42,086 nt of DNA from Rhodopirellula baltica (GTDB taxonomy: Bacteria > Planctomycetota > Planctomycetia > Pirellulales > Pirellulaceae). The stretch spans positions 1 through 42,086 of the forward strand of contig PPHI01000097.1 in assembly GCA_002901265.1 (NCBI GenBank), in the 5' to 3' direction. A program made the translations under genes and the position numbers. Below are positions 1 to 8,027 of the stretch, piece after piece (the first letter of the stretch is position 1; every line of letters begins with the position of its first letter). Below the pieces are notes generated by a model. It did no database searches. It was given only the letters and a program-made list of their open reading frames with translations, and was not told where the DNA came from.

Positions 1-318
1 GAGCTCGATGGACTCACTAGACATCGCGATCTCCTTAAAGACCTTCGAAGTACACAACTTGCCTAAAGATTTCCAAACTCCGGAAGACGCCTCAAGCATC
101 GACAGCAACCGGTTGAGGTCGACGGCTTGACGCTGTTCCTTTTCAATTGCCTGGAACGCGGATGCCCTCTCCGCACTGCGTAGACGATAAGCTCGATATA
201 GATAATGCGGGTAAGGCTGCGCATACGATCCTAGATGGAACTTCTTCACCTTTCCGCCCAGCCGAATCGTTTGTGTCACAAAGTCAGTTGACTTCACTGT
301 CCTTAGTTCAATTGACAT
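1..318 (-). CDS. Unknown protein, N-terminal 106 residues (cut by window edge)
   Basis: An uninterrupted minus-strand frame runs from an ATG at 318-316 to the window edge with no stop, so the gene continues to the left. The readable part begins MSIELRTVKSTDF and is rich in basic and aromatic residues (FHLGSYAQPYPHYLYRAY), followed by a charged, probably helical stretch. The start lies 14 nt after the stop codon of the upstream 283-residue gene, with a weak AAGGG ribosome site, so the two are probably one operon. I do not recognise the family. The operon position next to a Rep-like gene and an integrase suggests cargo or maintenance functions of the integrated element; this is inference. An internal ATG at 24-22 with a good AAGGAG site eight bases before it could be an alternative start. 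Confidence 0.55.
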   Translation of the reverse strand, partial: MSIELRTVKSTDFVTQTIRLGGKVKKFHLGSYAQPYPHYLYRAYRLRSAERASAFQAIEKEQRQAVDLNRLLSMLEASSGVWKSLGKLCTSKVFKEIAMSSESIEL

Positions 319-332
319 CACAATTCCCTTTA

Positions 333-1184
333 CTAGGCGACATTCTTGGAATGCCCGCGCACGGAACGATCGGCGGTGCGAGGCTCCTGCATCGACGCTG
401 CAGAACTGGCTGCATCAGAGCAATCAGAAAAAACGCTCTGGAGAAGTGAATCACTGACCTGATCTACCAAAACCGCTTCGCAGACCGCTTGCAATTTCCC
501 TGCGACTGCGATTGGCAGTGATGCATTCGCGGCCACTTCTTCAAGCGACGCCTTGAAAAGATTGTCTGTCGGGGGCTGCCCCAAACGCGAAGCCAACACG
601 ATCAACTCCAAGCTCTCTCTTTCGCGCCCCACTGGCGTCGACAAATCATGGACAAGCCCTTGATCGACGAACCCCAAGTGTTCAATCCAATGCTCAACGA
701 CTTTCGGACCGCCTCGAAGTGCCTGCTGAAAGAGAACCATGCGAAGCCGATCATCGGCAAAACGACTATCACGCACGACCCGACTCGCGAGCCATGCACT
801 GGCGCCGGACCTAGCCGATACGTCAAAGAACGCTGTTGAGTAAGCTTCGACCACGCCAATCGGCAACCGGCACAATCGAGCGACATCGGAGTGGCATTCG
901 CACACAAGCAACCGAGCCTCAATCTCCAATCGCTTGAGCCGAACCCTGCGTAGGGCCATCGCTAGACGGATCTGGTCCGCTAGCTCCGCTCCGTAGTACA
1001 CGCATCGCCTTTCATCACTAACAAGAACATAAACACCGATTTGGGTGAAATGATCTGCGGCGCAAAGCTCGGGATGTCGCTTTGCATAATGGGTAATGCG
1101 ATTCCATCGCCAATCCGGAGACAACCGGGCGGCGTAACGACTGAAGTAGCTGTCAATCTGGAGAGAAGGGCGGGAGTCGATCAT
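333..1184 (-). CDS. Hypothetical protein, possibly DNA-binding, in integrated element
   Basis: This is a 283-residue minus-strand protein beginning MIDSRPSLQIDSYF. It has no signal peptide or membrane segment, so it is probably cytoplasmic. Residues of roughly 85-125 (RLEIEARLLVCECHSDVARL and the following LPIGVVEAYSTAFFDV) read like a helix-turn-helix: an alpha-helical run, a short 'DVARLCRLP' turn and a recognition-like helix. I have the impression that similar 'VEAYxxxFFDV' segments occur in other planctomycete unknowns, but I cannot confirm that. The C-terminus is Ser/Ala-rich and looks disordered. The gene directly precedes the truncated gene at the window edge (14-nt gap), in the same direction as the Rep-like and integrase genes. 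Function is unknown; a regulator or packaging-type DNA-binding role in a mobile element is a guess. Confidence 0.6.
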   Translation of the reverse strand: MIDSRPSLQIDSYFSRYAARLSPDWRWNRITHYAKRHPELCAADHFTQIGVYVLVSDERRCVYYGAELADQIRLAMALRRVRLKRLEIEARLLVCECHSDVARLCRLPIGVVEAYSTAFFDVSARSGASAWLASRVVRDSRFADDRLRMVLFQQALRGGPKVVEHWIEHLGFVDQGLVHDLSTPVGRERESLELIVLASRLGQPPTDNLFKASLEEVAANASLPIAVAGKLQAVCEAVLVDQVSDSLLQSVFSDCSDAASSAASMQEPRTADRSVRGHSKNVA

Positions 1185-2357
1185 TTCTTTAGGCTCACGA
1201 ACAAAGCGAAGCGTCTTTCCACTCGATTACACAACAAACCTGGAAAAGCTGCAAAAATTCGCTACCGCTTCAGCACGGCTGAGAAAACCTGACCGAGCTT
1301 GATTCGCTCGCAATTGACCTCCGCTTCGCACGAGCGACACTCCCAATCGCTGCTCTGGAAATCCCCAGAGAAAGGCATTGTGGCTTACCGAGCCTCTAAA
1401 AGGTGGCTTTGCCCTGCTGAGTGGTCGGCACCTTGAGCGATGACGCCTTCTTTCGATTTTGCCTGGGCGAGAGCCAGAACAAACGGAACGCGTGGAACTC
1501 CGCCATTTCGTTTCCACACACACGGCATTCGCTACGCCCGCTTGGCCTTGGCATGCACCGCCCCAAACGCGAGAGAGCGTCCTACGCTGAACACAACCAT
1601 CATTCGGCTGCGAACGGCGAAACATGAGAGAAACGCTCCAACAGCGACGTCCTTGTCGCCACAACACGCAACACAATTCTCCCGGGCGCCCGGGAACTCG
1701 GGTTAGTCATGACAGTCCCGGGCGCCCGGGAATCTTCGCTAGCCATGGCTGAATCACCCGAATGGCTTCGATAATTCACTTCTCCCGACCCTATATTCCC
1801 CCAAAAAGCGATACGAGTCCATGCAAACCGAGGAGCTCAAAAACGACGAATCGCGACAACGCTCAATTGGCGACGAGCAACTATCGAAACACCGACTCCG
1901 CAAGAGGAAAGCAGCAACACGAAACCATTGGCAAAGACTACGTGGCACCCGCACGCTCACCGTCGCGAATCACTTACTCCTGCGAAAGGCAATTCCACCA
2001 AATCCAGCATGCCACCAGTCTTTCCGTTTCCCGGACCACAGACTCACTCTGCGGTTCCCAAGAATGCGTCTTACCGTCAACGAGATCCGTAATTGCCCCC
2101 CCTCGTCGACCAAAACACTGATTCCCAACATCCCCTGAATGCTTCACAACACCCACCGGCTATTTCGAAACGTGAAGACAACACACCAATCAACCAACTT
2201 AACACTGCTAATTTCCATTGCTCCTTTCGCGGCTTTTTGAATTCAAAAATCGCGATCTTTAAAACCAGACGGCTTAAGTCCCTGATACGGCTGATACCCC
2301 CTGCCTTATGGCAGCAGGTGACAGAGCAAGCTACCTGAATCTGCTCCCAAACTTCGA
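1185..2357. other. 1.17-kb stretch without a convincing gene
   Basis: Short frames exist on both strands here, but none shows a ribosome site, a family pattern or a sensible composition; the minus-strand ones are Cys/Arg/Trp-rich, as expected of non-coding DNA. The notable content is the tandem palindromic repeat at 1680-1751. A small CTGCC-TTAT-GGCAG hairpin occurs near 2300-2315. The region lies between the Rep-like gene and the unknown 283-residue gene, so it could hold an origin or promoter for the latter. Confidence 0.5.
1680..1751. repeat. Two tandem 36-bp units each opening with a 16-bp GC palindrome
   Basis: TCCCGGGCGCCCGGGA is a perfect 16-bp palindrome present at 1680-1695 and again at 1716-1731, an exact 36-bp period. 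The flanks following each copy are also related (GGGAA, then about seven bases, then TAGTCATG or TAGCCATG), so the repeat unit is longer than the palindrome. A degenerate third copy lies at 4473-4489, on the other side of the Rep-like gene. Tandem palindromic iterons near a replication gene suggest an origin, a Rep-binding site or a recombination site; which one cannot be told from sequence. Confidence 0.7.
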
Positions 2358-4181
2358 TCACAGCCCAAGCCCCGACGAGCGTCCCCCCTTTGCCCTACGG
2401 CCGGACGTTGCTTCGCCTTTACTCCGCTTAATAAAGTTCGCCAACTTCTCCGGCGTGAAATTCGCTTTGACAGCGATTCCCCCATACACCATTGACAGCT
2501 GGAAATTCTTTCTGGCAGCTTTGTAAATTTCATTTGCTTCATCTACATCTCGCTGCCATTCGATGGGATCAAAAGTCGACTGAGATTTAACACACGCATA
2601 CTGAGCAATAACCATCAACTGTTGAAAGGTAATTCCTGAGCACTTTCCGACAATCGTGTGTAGTGCTGAACAAGCTGGAAGTCCGTCCAAGCGGTGCCGA
2701 CTACATCCGAGAAAACGCAAAATCAGCTCTTTGCCGAGAGTAAACGTATTACGCGCCGCTGCCACTGGCCGGGGGTGTTTCTGTTGACGAAGAGCAAGTT
2801 CGAGCACCCTTTCCCATTCAATCCACTTTGCTGAAAGAGAGAGCCGAACCCTGTGATCAACTTGGAGCATGACAGGAGTCAGCAAGTCGACAACATCACG
2901 CGCATCGCGGTTCGCAGCGATTGAGTTAGCCAAACAACACATTTCTTCAAATGCGTCGACTTGCTCTGGAACTGGCTTCATTTCCCGGTAGTAGGGCGGC
3001 TTGGGCGTTTTTCGTTTCGGCATTTTTTCAAAATACTTAAAGGCGTTTAATGGCTGCAATTGATTTACGATGAGCTCTTTTGCCTCAATCTCAAGACGCT
3101 TTCGAGTTGTATCGTAATCCTCTACGGAGATTGCATTGGCTTGACCAGAAAATTCAAAAACGATCACGCATTGTTTCCCCAACCTCGCAGGATGGAAATG
3201 ATAGGCGGTGGATAGTTCCACACGATCGCCATTAATCAACCCCAATGGATTGATGCCAAATTCTTCGCACAGCTTGCTATGCCGAGCGATCGTGCGTGGG
3301 CTATCCTTCGGCTTGTAACATCGCCGAATGTATTCGATAGTGTTTACTAAGTGGCTGGCTTCCATCCGGTTTCTGCGACCACTTTTGTTGGTCAACTTCT
3401 CGGTGTAGATGCGGTCGCCGCAGGCACTAAACCCCACTGATTCAGAAACACCGAATTCCCGTCCAGTCAACTCCTCCCATTTGCTGTTGAGCTTGGCCTC
3501 TACAAGAGTCGGATTTGAAGGCGATTTCATGCATATCAACATATGAATGTGTGGGGAAATGCATCCATTCGACATCAGTTTGGGGTGCACTGCGATCTGC
3601 CGCATCACAATTTCGTGACCATCAACGCCATTAATACTGCGTGAAAGAAAGCGACTAAGTCGCTTAACCGAACTGGCGATGAATTCGTAGCTAAGGCGCT
3701 CACCCTCTTCGGAGTTTGGATGATGCGTCTCAGGAATATGGAAAACACAATGGTACACTTCCTCGTTTAGCTGAAAGCTGGATCCTCCAAACACTTTTGC
3801 ATCCGCTATTTCAGCGGCCCTGCGCCAACGGCAACGCAAACAACACTTGGTTTGATCACATGCAAAACAGGGAGCAACACCGTCAAAGGTACCAGCGACG
3901 ATCCTGCCACACAAAAGCGCTCTGCTGAATCTATCAAGCAGCCCTGTCGTCGACGGATTGAATATGTCCGGGTCGAGCAATTTCAATCGCTCCTTAACAA
4001 TCTCAAGGCTATTCTCAACTACACAGCGGTACTTCGCTATCAAAAACTTTCTATTCGCATGCTGGACTATTGGATCACGCTCCAAAATGCCACAACTGCC
4101 ATTTGGCCAATGAACTTCGCCGTCATATCCATGCACCAATCCAGGACGCCGCCTTTGGAAACCCACCATAACACTCACCAA
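2358..4181 (-). CDS. Rolling-circle Rep-like protein (Rep_1/HUH endonuclease type)
   Basis: This 607-residue protein carries the ordered landmarks of plasmid rolling-circle initiators. A Cys-rich segment at about 105-118 runs into RCRWRRAAEI, matching the 'CPxCxWRR' zinc-finger-like motif of Rep_1 proteins. The HUH motif is SPHIHMLICM at 209-218 (His211, His213; compare 'PHFHVLI'). Then comes NTIEYIRRCYK at 280-290, with Tyr284 and Tyr289 as candidates for the nicking tyrosine. Such proteins nick one strand at the origin and stay covalently attached through Tyr. Typical Rep_1 proteins are about 300 residues; here there are about 300 further C-terminal residues without a motif I recognise. The gene lies between two groups of palindromes and close to an integrase, fitting an integrated replicating element. 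A relaxase or HUH transposase is the alternative. ATG at 4181 was chosen; Met5 is also possible. Confidence 0.7.
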   Translation of the reverse strand: MVSVMVGFQRRRPGLVHGYDGEVHWPNGSCGILERDPIVQHANRKFLIAKYRCVVENSLEIVKERLKLLDPDIFNPSTTGLLDRFSRALLCGRIVAGTFDGVAPCFACDQTKCCLRCRWRRAAEIADAKVFGGSSFQLNEEVYHCVFHIPETHHPNSEEGERLSYEFIASSVKRLSRFLSRSINGVDGHEIVMRQIAVHPKLMSNGCISPHIHMLICMKSPSNPTLVEAKLNSKWEELTGREFGVSESVGFSACGDRIYTEKLTNKSGRRNRMEASHLVNTIEYIRRCYKPKDSPRTIARHSKLCEEFGINPLGLINGDRVELSTAYHFHPARLGKQCVIVFEFSGQANAISVEDYDTTRKRLEIEAKELIVNQLQPLNAFKYFEKMPKRKTPKPPYYREMKPVPEQVDAFEEMCCLANSIAANRDARDVVDLLTPVMLQVDHRVRLSLSAKWIEWERVLELALRQQKHPRPVAAARNTFTLGKELILRFLGCSRHRLDGLPACSALHTIVGKCSGITFQQLMVIAQYACVKSQSTFDPIEWQRDVDEANEIYKAARKNFQLSMVYGGIAVKANFTPEKLANFIKRSKGEATSGRRAKGGRSSGLGL

Positions 4182-4472
4182 ATCAAGTACACCGAGGGTT
4201 CAGCTCCCAAAGCGACCTATCGCGTTTTGAAACCGAATGACTCAGCAAAACAGCACGAACATTGACTAATCAGCAAATCTAGGGCGTTCCGGCGCCAGCG
4301 CATCGCGGCACTTATCAACTGGCTGCGGTCTATTTACATTGACCAATTTACCCCATGGTCTATAAGAAGCAGTCTTTTGAGCACCATTACGCAACACGCT
4401 GTGGCATGATTGAACCGCACCGCACTCGCGACCCAACAGATCCCCTTAACGGAGCAACAACCAGCCTGCGGT

Positions 4473-4489
4473 GGCCCGGGCGCCCGGAA
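4473..4489. repeat. Third, degenerate copy of the GC palindrome, in gene-free 4182-4678
   Basis: GGCCCGGGCGCCCGGAA keeps the CCGGGCGCCCGG core palindrome and is followed by CGCTAGCG, like the CGCTAGCC after the second copy at 1716. It lies about 290 bp upstream of the start of the Rep-like gene. The rest of 4182-4678 holds no convincing gene; it also has a 10-bp inverted repeat, AATATTTACC at 4546-4555 and GGTAAATATT at 4630-4639. Confidence 0.6.
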
Positions 4490-4678
4490 CCACGCTAGCG
4501 TTCCCAGACAAATCACTTTAGCAAATGTGGAATGGTATCGCCCGGAATATTTACCTTGGTGCGATTACCCTGGCCCGCCGCTAGGCTATGCCGACCGATA
4601 GGCAATCAAGCAGCCCAAAAATCAACGGCGGTAAATATTGCTGGATCACATGCCAGAGAGACCCAATCACCTTAAGAG

Positions 4679-6151
4679 TCAAGAAGACCTGATCCCCAGT
4701 TCCACCTCAAGCCAATCGATCGCTTGGTAAAGCAATTGCTGGGGAGGCAGGGCGTAGTGCTTCCCACTGACACGGCTCTCTGCTTGGTCGAGAAAGAGAG
4801 ACTCAAGCCCATTGAATTCCTTGCTGTCTCGAATCAGCGATGCGGATAGCTTCTTGAGCATCTTCATCGTAACTTCGATCCCCGTTTGACCGCGCAGGTA
4901 CCGAATCGCCAAACGAACAGAGTCTCTCTTCTGAAGCTTGTTGTCATCCTTGATGCCGGACTCCACCAGAATACGCCCTTCCTTGGTTAACAGAACTCGC
5001 TCGGGCGACTCGCTGCGGAACTGCTTGAGCAACTCGAACGTCCGCGGCCACAACTGATAAGTGACCGTAGGGACACTTTTAAACTTACGGGTCTTATTTC
5101 GCTTCCGCGTGATCGTCCCTGCCTCCCAATCAACGTCGGCAGGACGCAAGTCGGACATATCGATTTGCGTCATCCCGCAGTTTAGCCCGAGCAGCATGTA
5201 CAGCTCTGTTCGCTCTGAAGCGTTCGCCTTCAAGACCTTCCAGTCCTCAATCGAGACGACCTTGATCTTCACAGGCTTCACGGCGATCGACATGTGACGG
5301 CTATCAAGATTACGTGGAACTTGATCGATTCTTTCGGTGTGGTACAGCCACCGAACCCACTGCTTCACCGCACCAAGGATGTCTTTTGCGTAGCTCGTCG
5401 AAATCTCCTCATTTGAAATCTTCTCAAGCACGCTTTCGCGAAAGCCGTCCAACCAGCGAGCGTCAATTTGCTTGACGGATTGCCCGACGCCTTCCCAGCC
5501 CTCCAAATACGACAGGTGCCCACGCAACGAATCAGCACGCCCTGCAGAGATATTCCCAGAATTCGCCTCCGCACGCTTGTGATCCAGAAAGGCAGCAATG
5601 GTCTCAGCGATCGAATCTGGCTCCGCCTTCACTTCGGCATGCCCGAGCCGATCATCAATTCGCGATCGCCAGATCGCGTCGAGTCTCTTCGCGTGCTCAC
5701 GCTGCGCCTCAACGCCCCCACCTTGGCTTCGGGGCTCATAGACCAACAACGCATCAATCTCGTGATCCTCGAGCTCTGACAGCGGCTGGGCAGCAAGGAA
5801 TCGGCGACCGCTGGCCAGCGGTTCTAAAAACTCGGCGGCAAGATCTTTCTGCAAGCCCTTGATGACTCGACTGGCCCTAGCGAGAAGAGCCTTGTCTTCA
5901 ACTTCGCTGGCATAACCTAGAACAGCCTGCCACTCAGCCAGGCAAGCCTCGTAATCTCGCTGATGCTCGCGAGCTCGCAGAAACTCAGAATCGAGCTCTG
6001 TCTTCCGCCTCTTCCAAGCGGCCTGAGCCGCCTTGTGAGCCACGCGATCTGACTTTCCGCTGCCACCGTCAAAGCGAAATGACTGGCCCCGATATCGGAC
6101 ACGCCATTTTCCACGGCTTGCCTCCCAATTCAGCTTTGCTTCACGTGCCAT
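4679..6151 (-). CDS. Tyrosine-recombinase-like integrase with atypical catalytic boxes
   Basis: This 490-residue protein has the layout of phage/ICE integrases: an N-terminal DNA-binding part (RGKWRVRYRGQSFRF), a SAM-like core-binding domain at about 185-290, and a C-terminal catalytic domain at about 300-490. The catalytic tyrosine is probably Tyr466 in SGKHYALPP. The usual first-box arginine ('TGLRxGE') is replaced in LGLNCGMTQIDMSDL, and the HxLR box reads MLKKLSASLI, so two canonical residues appear changed. Similar 'LNCGF' versions exist, as I recall, in other planctomycete integrases. ATG at 6151 with GGGG upstream is preferred; a GTG at 6172 would add seven residues and sits inside an inverted-repeat region. 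It is transcribed away from tRNA-Val, the normal arrangement for a tRNA-targeting integrase. Confidence 0.8.
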   Translation of the reverse strand: MAREAKLNWEASRGKWRVRYRGQSFRFDGGSGKSDRVAHKAAQAAWKRRKTELDSEFLRAREHQRDYEACLAEWQAVLGYASEVEDKALLARASRVIKGLQKDLAAEFLEPLASGRRFLAAQPLSELEDHEIDALLVYEPRSQGGGVEAQREHAKRLDAIWRSRIDDRLGHAEVKAEPDSIAETIAAFLDHKRAEANSGNISAGRADSLRGHLSYLEGWEGVGQSVKQIDARWLDGFRESVLEKISNEEISTSYAKDILGAVKQWVRWLYHTERIDQVPRNLDSRHMSIAVKPVKIKVVSIEDWKVLKANASERTELYMLLGLNCGMTQIDMSDLRPADVDWEAGTITRKRNKTRKFKSVPTVTYQLWPRTFELLKQFRSESPERVLLTKEGRILVESGIKDDNKLQKRDSVRLAIRYLRGQTGIEVTMKMLKKLSASLIRDSKEFNGLESLFLDQAESRVSGKHYALPPQQLLYQAIDWLEVELGIRSS

Positions 6152-6164
6152 GTCTATTCCCCGG

Positions 6165-6217
6165 TGGGCCACTATCTTGGGCCACTAAACTGTGACCAAA
6201 TGTGTTTTAGTGGCCCA
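6165..6217. promoter_or_regulatory. Triple TGGGCCACTA repeat upstream of the integrase
   Basis: TGGGCCACTA occurs at 6165-6174 and, extended to TGGGCCACTAAA, at 6178-6189. Its perfect inverse TTTAGTGGCCCA is at 6206-6217. The 12-bp inverted pair has a 16-nt centre, and the direct pair has a 13-bp spacing. The position directly upstream of the integrase ATG fits an operator for autoregulation or arm-type recombinase sites next to the attachment site. No factor can be named. Confidence 0.6.
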
Positions 6218-6249
6218 GCGGGAAATCAACAAGCAAAGTCGGCGCATAA

Positions 6250-6276
6250 AAAAACACCGCGAATTGCGGTGTTTTT
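6250..6276 (-). terminator. Rho-independent terminator of tRNA-Val
   Basis: An 11-bp stem AAAAACACCGC / GCGGTGTTTTT with loop GAATT lies five bases after the tRNA 3' end. Read on the minus strand it is a GC-rich hairpin running into a T-tract (GCGGTGTTTTTTT). It separates the tRNA from the integrase. Confidence 0.8.
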
Positions 6277-6280
6277 GAGT

Positions 6281-6353
6281 GGGCGATACAGAACTCGAAT
6301 CTGTGACCTCCACGATGTCAACGTGGCGCTCTAACCAACTGAGCTAATCGCCC
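6281..6353 (-). tRNA. tRNA-Val (anticodon GAC)
   Basis: The minus strand folds as a 73-nt tRNA: acceptor stem GGGCGAT/ATCGCCC, D-arm GCTCAGTTGGTTAGAGC, anticodon stem CCACG/CGTGG around the loop TTGACAT (anticodon GAC, valine), and T-arm ACAGA-TTCGAGT-TCTGT. CCA is not encoded. The integrase gene lies immediately 3' of it, so the 3' half of this tRNA is the probable integration target. I did not find a second copy of its 3' end within the window, so the far attachment site would lie to the left. Confidence 0.95.
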
Positions 6354-6566
6354 TTTTTGCTCGCCTGACAAGTGCTCTTGCCCGGGAGTGTCTTTGATCG
6401 GCAAGTGATGAACGAAACTTCAATCAAATGCGTCTCGCGACGGGTTGCGTAGTCTGTAGCGATCCGGGCTGATCGTCAAGACGCTCCCGCCATTTCTTGG
6501 CACAAGGATTGCCATTTTTTATTCGACTTGCCCGCCGCTTTCGGAACGCCTATTAATTCAAGCACT

Positions 6567-6878
6567 ATGTCAAAGTTCTTCGCCGGAATGTTTTGCGGTG
6601 CCCTGCTGCTGTTCGTCGTCATGCACTACCACATCGTGCATGGAACCAACGGTGTCGTCCTGGTCCCCAAAATCAGCAACAACCTGTCAAACGTCTACAC
6701 CGACATCCGTGACTTCGATCTGAACGATTGGCGGAACCACAAGACACTGGCTGCTGCCATCATGCAAAGCAGCCAGTCGAAACTACTCGAAGACTCTGCC
6801 TACAACAGTTTCGGGCAATCAATGCGACAAGCCGTCGACCATCTCTTCGGCGATGACTCACCGAATGGCGTGCATTAA
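6567..6878 (+). CDS. Small single-pass membrane protein, unknown
   Basis: This is a 103-residue protein starting MSKFFAGMFCGALLLFVVMH, that is, one N-terminal hydrophobic helix (about residues 5-21) followed by a hydrophilic domain (HGTNGVVLVPKISNNLSNVY onward). The helix could be a signal-anchor, leaving the rest outside the cytoplasm. The frame is open for 13 more residues upstream, but ATG at 6567 gives the natural membrane-anchor start. It stands alone on the plus strand, divergent from tRNA-Val. I do not recognise the family; it has the look of lineage-specific small planctomycete proteins. Confidence 0.6.
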   Translation: MSKFFAGMFCGALLLFVVMHYHIVHGTNGVVLVPKISNNLSNVYTDIRDFDLNDWRNHKTLAAAIMQSSQSKLLEDSAYNSFGQSMRQAVDHLFGDDSPNGVH

Positions 6879-7105
6879 ACCGCCCGCCTGAACGGTCCCA
6901 AAGAATCCAAGTACTGAACCAAAACTCAGCACCGAGAGCGTGAACGCCCCCACGCGGTAACAGTTTTTGCGACGATGCGGCTTGGAATGGCAGGGTTTGA
7001 CCAGCCCACGACATCTGGCCTTGGATCAGTCGTGCAAAATGGCTTTGGCAGACGATAGCAAAACGTGGACAACATCCTCCCATCTGATGCTGATCGGCTA
7101 GAACC

Positions 7106-7402
7106 ATGTCAATGTACCGAAATCGATACTTCCTCTTCGGGATACTGCTTATCCTGCTGGGACTGCAATTTCGCCGCGTCGAGTCGTTTGTGCTGAACGA
7201 ACCCTCTACACGATTCATGGCGAAGATGACCAACACGCCATTGGTCGACAATTCAACGACCGTCGGCGCGCTCATTGAACCCGTCGTCCCTAAACCCAAG
7301 AAACGTGTCCAACCGCCTCGCTGGCTGGGACTGTCCATGATCGCCGTTGGCGTCGTGATCACGTTTCATTCGTTTTCAATCCCAAAGTACAAAGGCGATT
7401 GA
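7106..7402 (+). CDS. Small two-helix membrane protein, unknown
   Basis: This is a 98-residue protein with a hydrophobic segment at about 8-20 (YFLFGILLILLGLQF) and a second at about 74-86 (LGLSMIAVGVVITF). They are joined by a roughly 50-residue hydrophilic loop ending in a Pro/Lys/Arg-rich stretch (VVPKPKKRVQPPRW). This suggests two membrane passes with a loop outside the membrane. It follows the other small membrane protein by 227 bp on the same strand. No family is recognised. Confidence 0.55.
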   Translation: MSMYRNRYFLFGILLILLGLQFRRVESFVLNEPSTRFMAKMTNTPLVDNSTTVGALIEPVVPKPKKRVQPPRWLGLSMIAVGVVITFHSFSIPKYKGD

Positions 7403-7497
7403 TCGCGAGAGAACACGCGACTGATTCGAAAGTGGGGTCGTGGATTTTGCTAACGTAAGATCGCCTGCGGAGCTAGACGCTTGAAGGCTCCACTGAA

Positions 7498-7588
7498 GGA
7501 TCTTTAACAAGATCCACTACGGTTGGAGATGAGCTGGAGGCGAGGGCCGAGACACCTGGGCGACGGATCTTTGACAAGATCCACTACG
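7498..7588 (-). repeat. Two GTAGTGGA-led hairpins after the thioesterase gene
   Basis: On the minus strand GTAGTGGATCTTGTCAAAGATCC (7587-7565) and GTAGTGGATCTTGTTAAAGATCC (7520-7498) are near-identical copies 67 bp apart. Each folds as GGATCTT-loop-AAGATCC (7-bp stem, 4-nt loop). The first starts 11 nt after the thioesterase stop codon. There is no T-tract, so these are not ordinary terminators. The GTAGTGGA lead is shared with the longer repeats at 11.6-12.0 and 42.0 kb. Confidence 0.7.
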
Positions 7589-7598
7589 AGGCATTCAC

Positions 7599-8027
7599 CT
7601 AGATCGATTCGAGCTTGGCTCGGATGTCGGCGGGGATTTCGGCTTTTTGCAAACGGCCACCAGACTGCAACTTGCAGCAGACGACGACGATTTTGCCGGT
7701 GGCGATGGGAAGCATTTCACCGGCGTCTGATTCGCGGAAGAACGCGATCTCATACTGGACGCTTGAGCGACCGACCTTGCCGACGGTCACATCGACGGTC
7801 AGCCAATCTTCGAAGCGCGCGGCTTGATGGTAGTCGCAAGAAACACTGACGCGCGGCCAAGTGACCTCGTCAGCAGCGTCGTGGGAATCGGGAATGATCT
7901 TGATTCCCATCGAACGCAGCATTTCGTGTTCGGCAGATTCCATCCAAGGAAAGAATGCCGAAAAGTGAACGATGCCAGCCGCGTCGGTGTCTCGAAACTC
8001 GACGCGGCGGTTAGTCCGAAAGCTCAT
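7599..8027 (-). CDS. YbgC-like acyl-CoA thioesterase (4HBT hotdog fold)
   Basis: This is a 142-residue single hotdog domain. The N-terminal RRVEFRDTDAAGIVHFSAFF matches the 'DTDxxGxVxHxxY' active-site segment of 4-hydroxybenzoyl-CoA thioesterase/YbgC enzymes, with the Asp of DTDAAG as the expected catalytic residue. The family hydrolyses short acyl-CoA thioesters in the cytoplasm. ATG at 8027 was chosen because it gives the standard family start and because this ATG overlaps the rpsR stop codon as ATGA, implying translational coupling. An upstream-extended frame exists but would run through rpsR. The stop is followed by the GTAGTGGA hairpins. Confidence 0.85.
   Translation of the reverse strand: MSFRTNRRVEFRDTDAAGIVHFSAFFPWMESAEHEMLRSMGIKIIPDSHDAADEVTWPRVSVSCDYHQAARFEDWLTVDVTVGKVGRSSVQYEIAFFRESDAGEMLPIATGKIVVVCCKLQSGGRLQKAEIPADIRAKLESI

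Noticed and set aside
147..449. Plus-strand frame of 100 residues at the left end
   Set aside because: Antisense to the two minus-strand genes that have proper starts and operon spacing.
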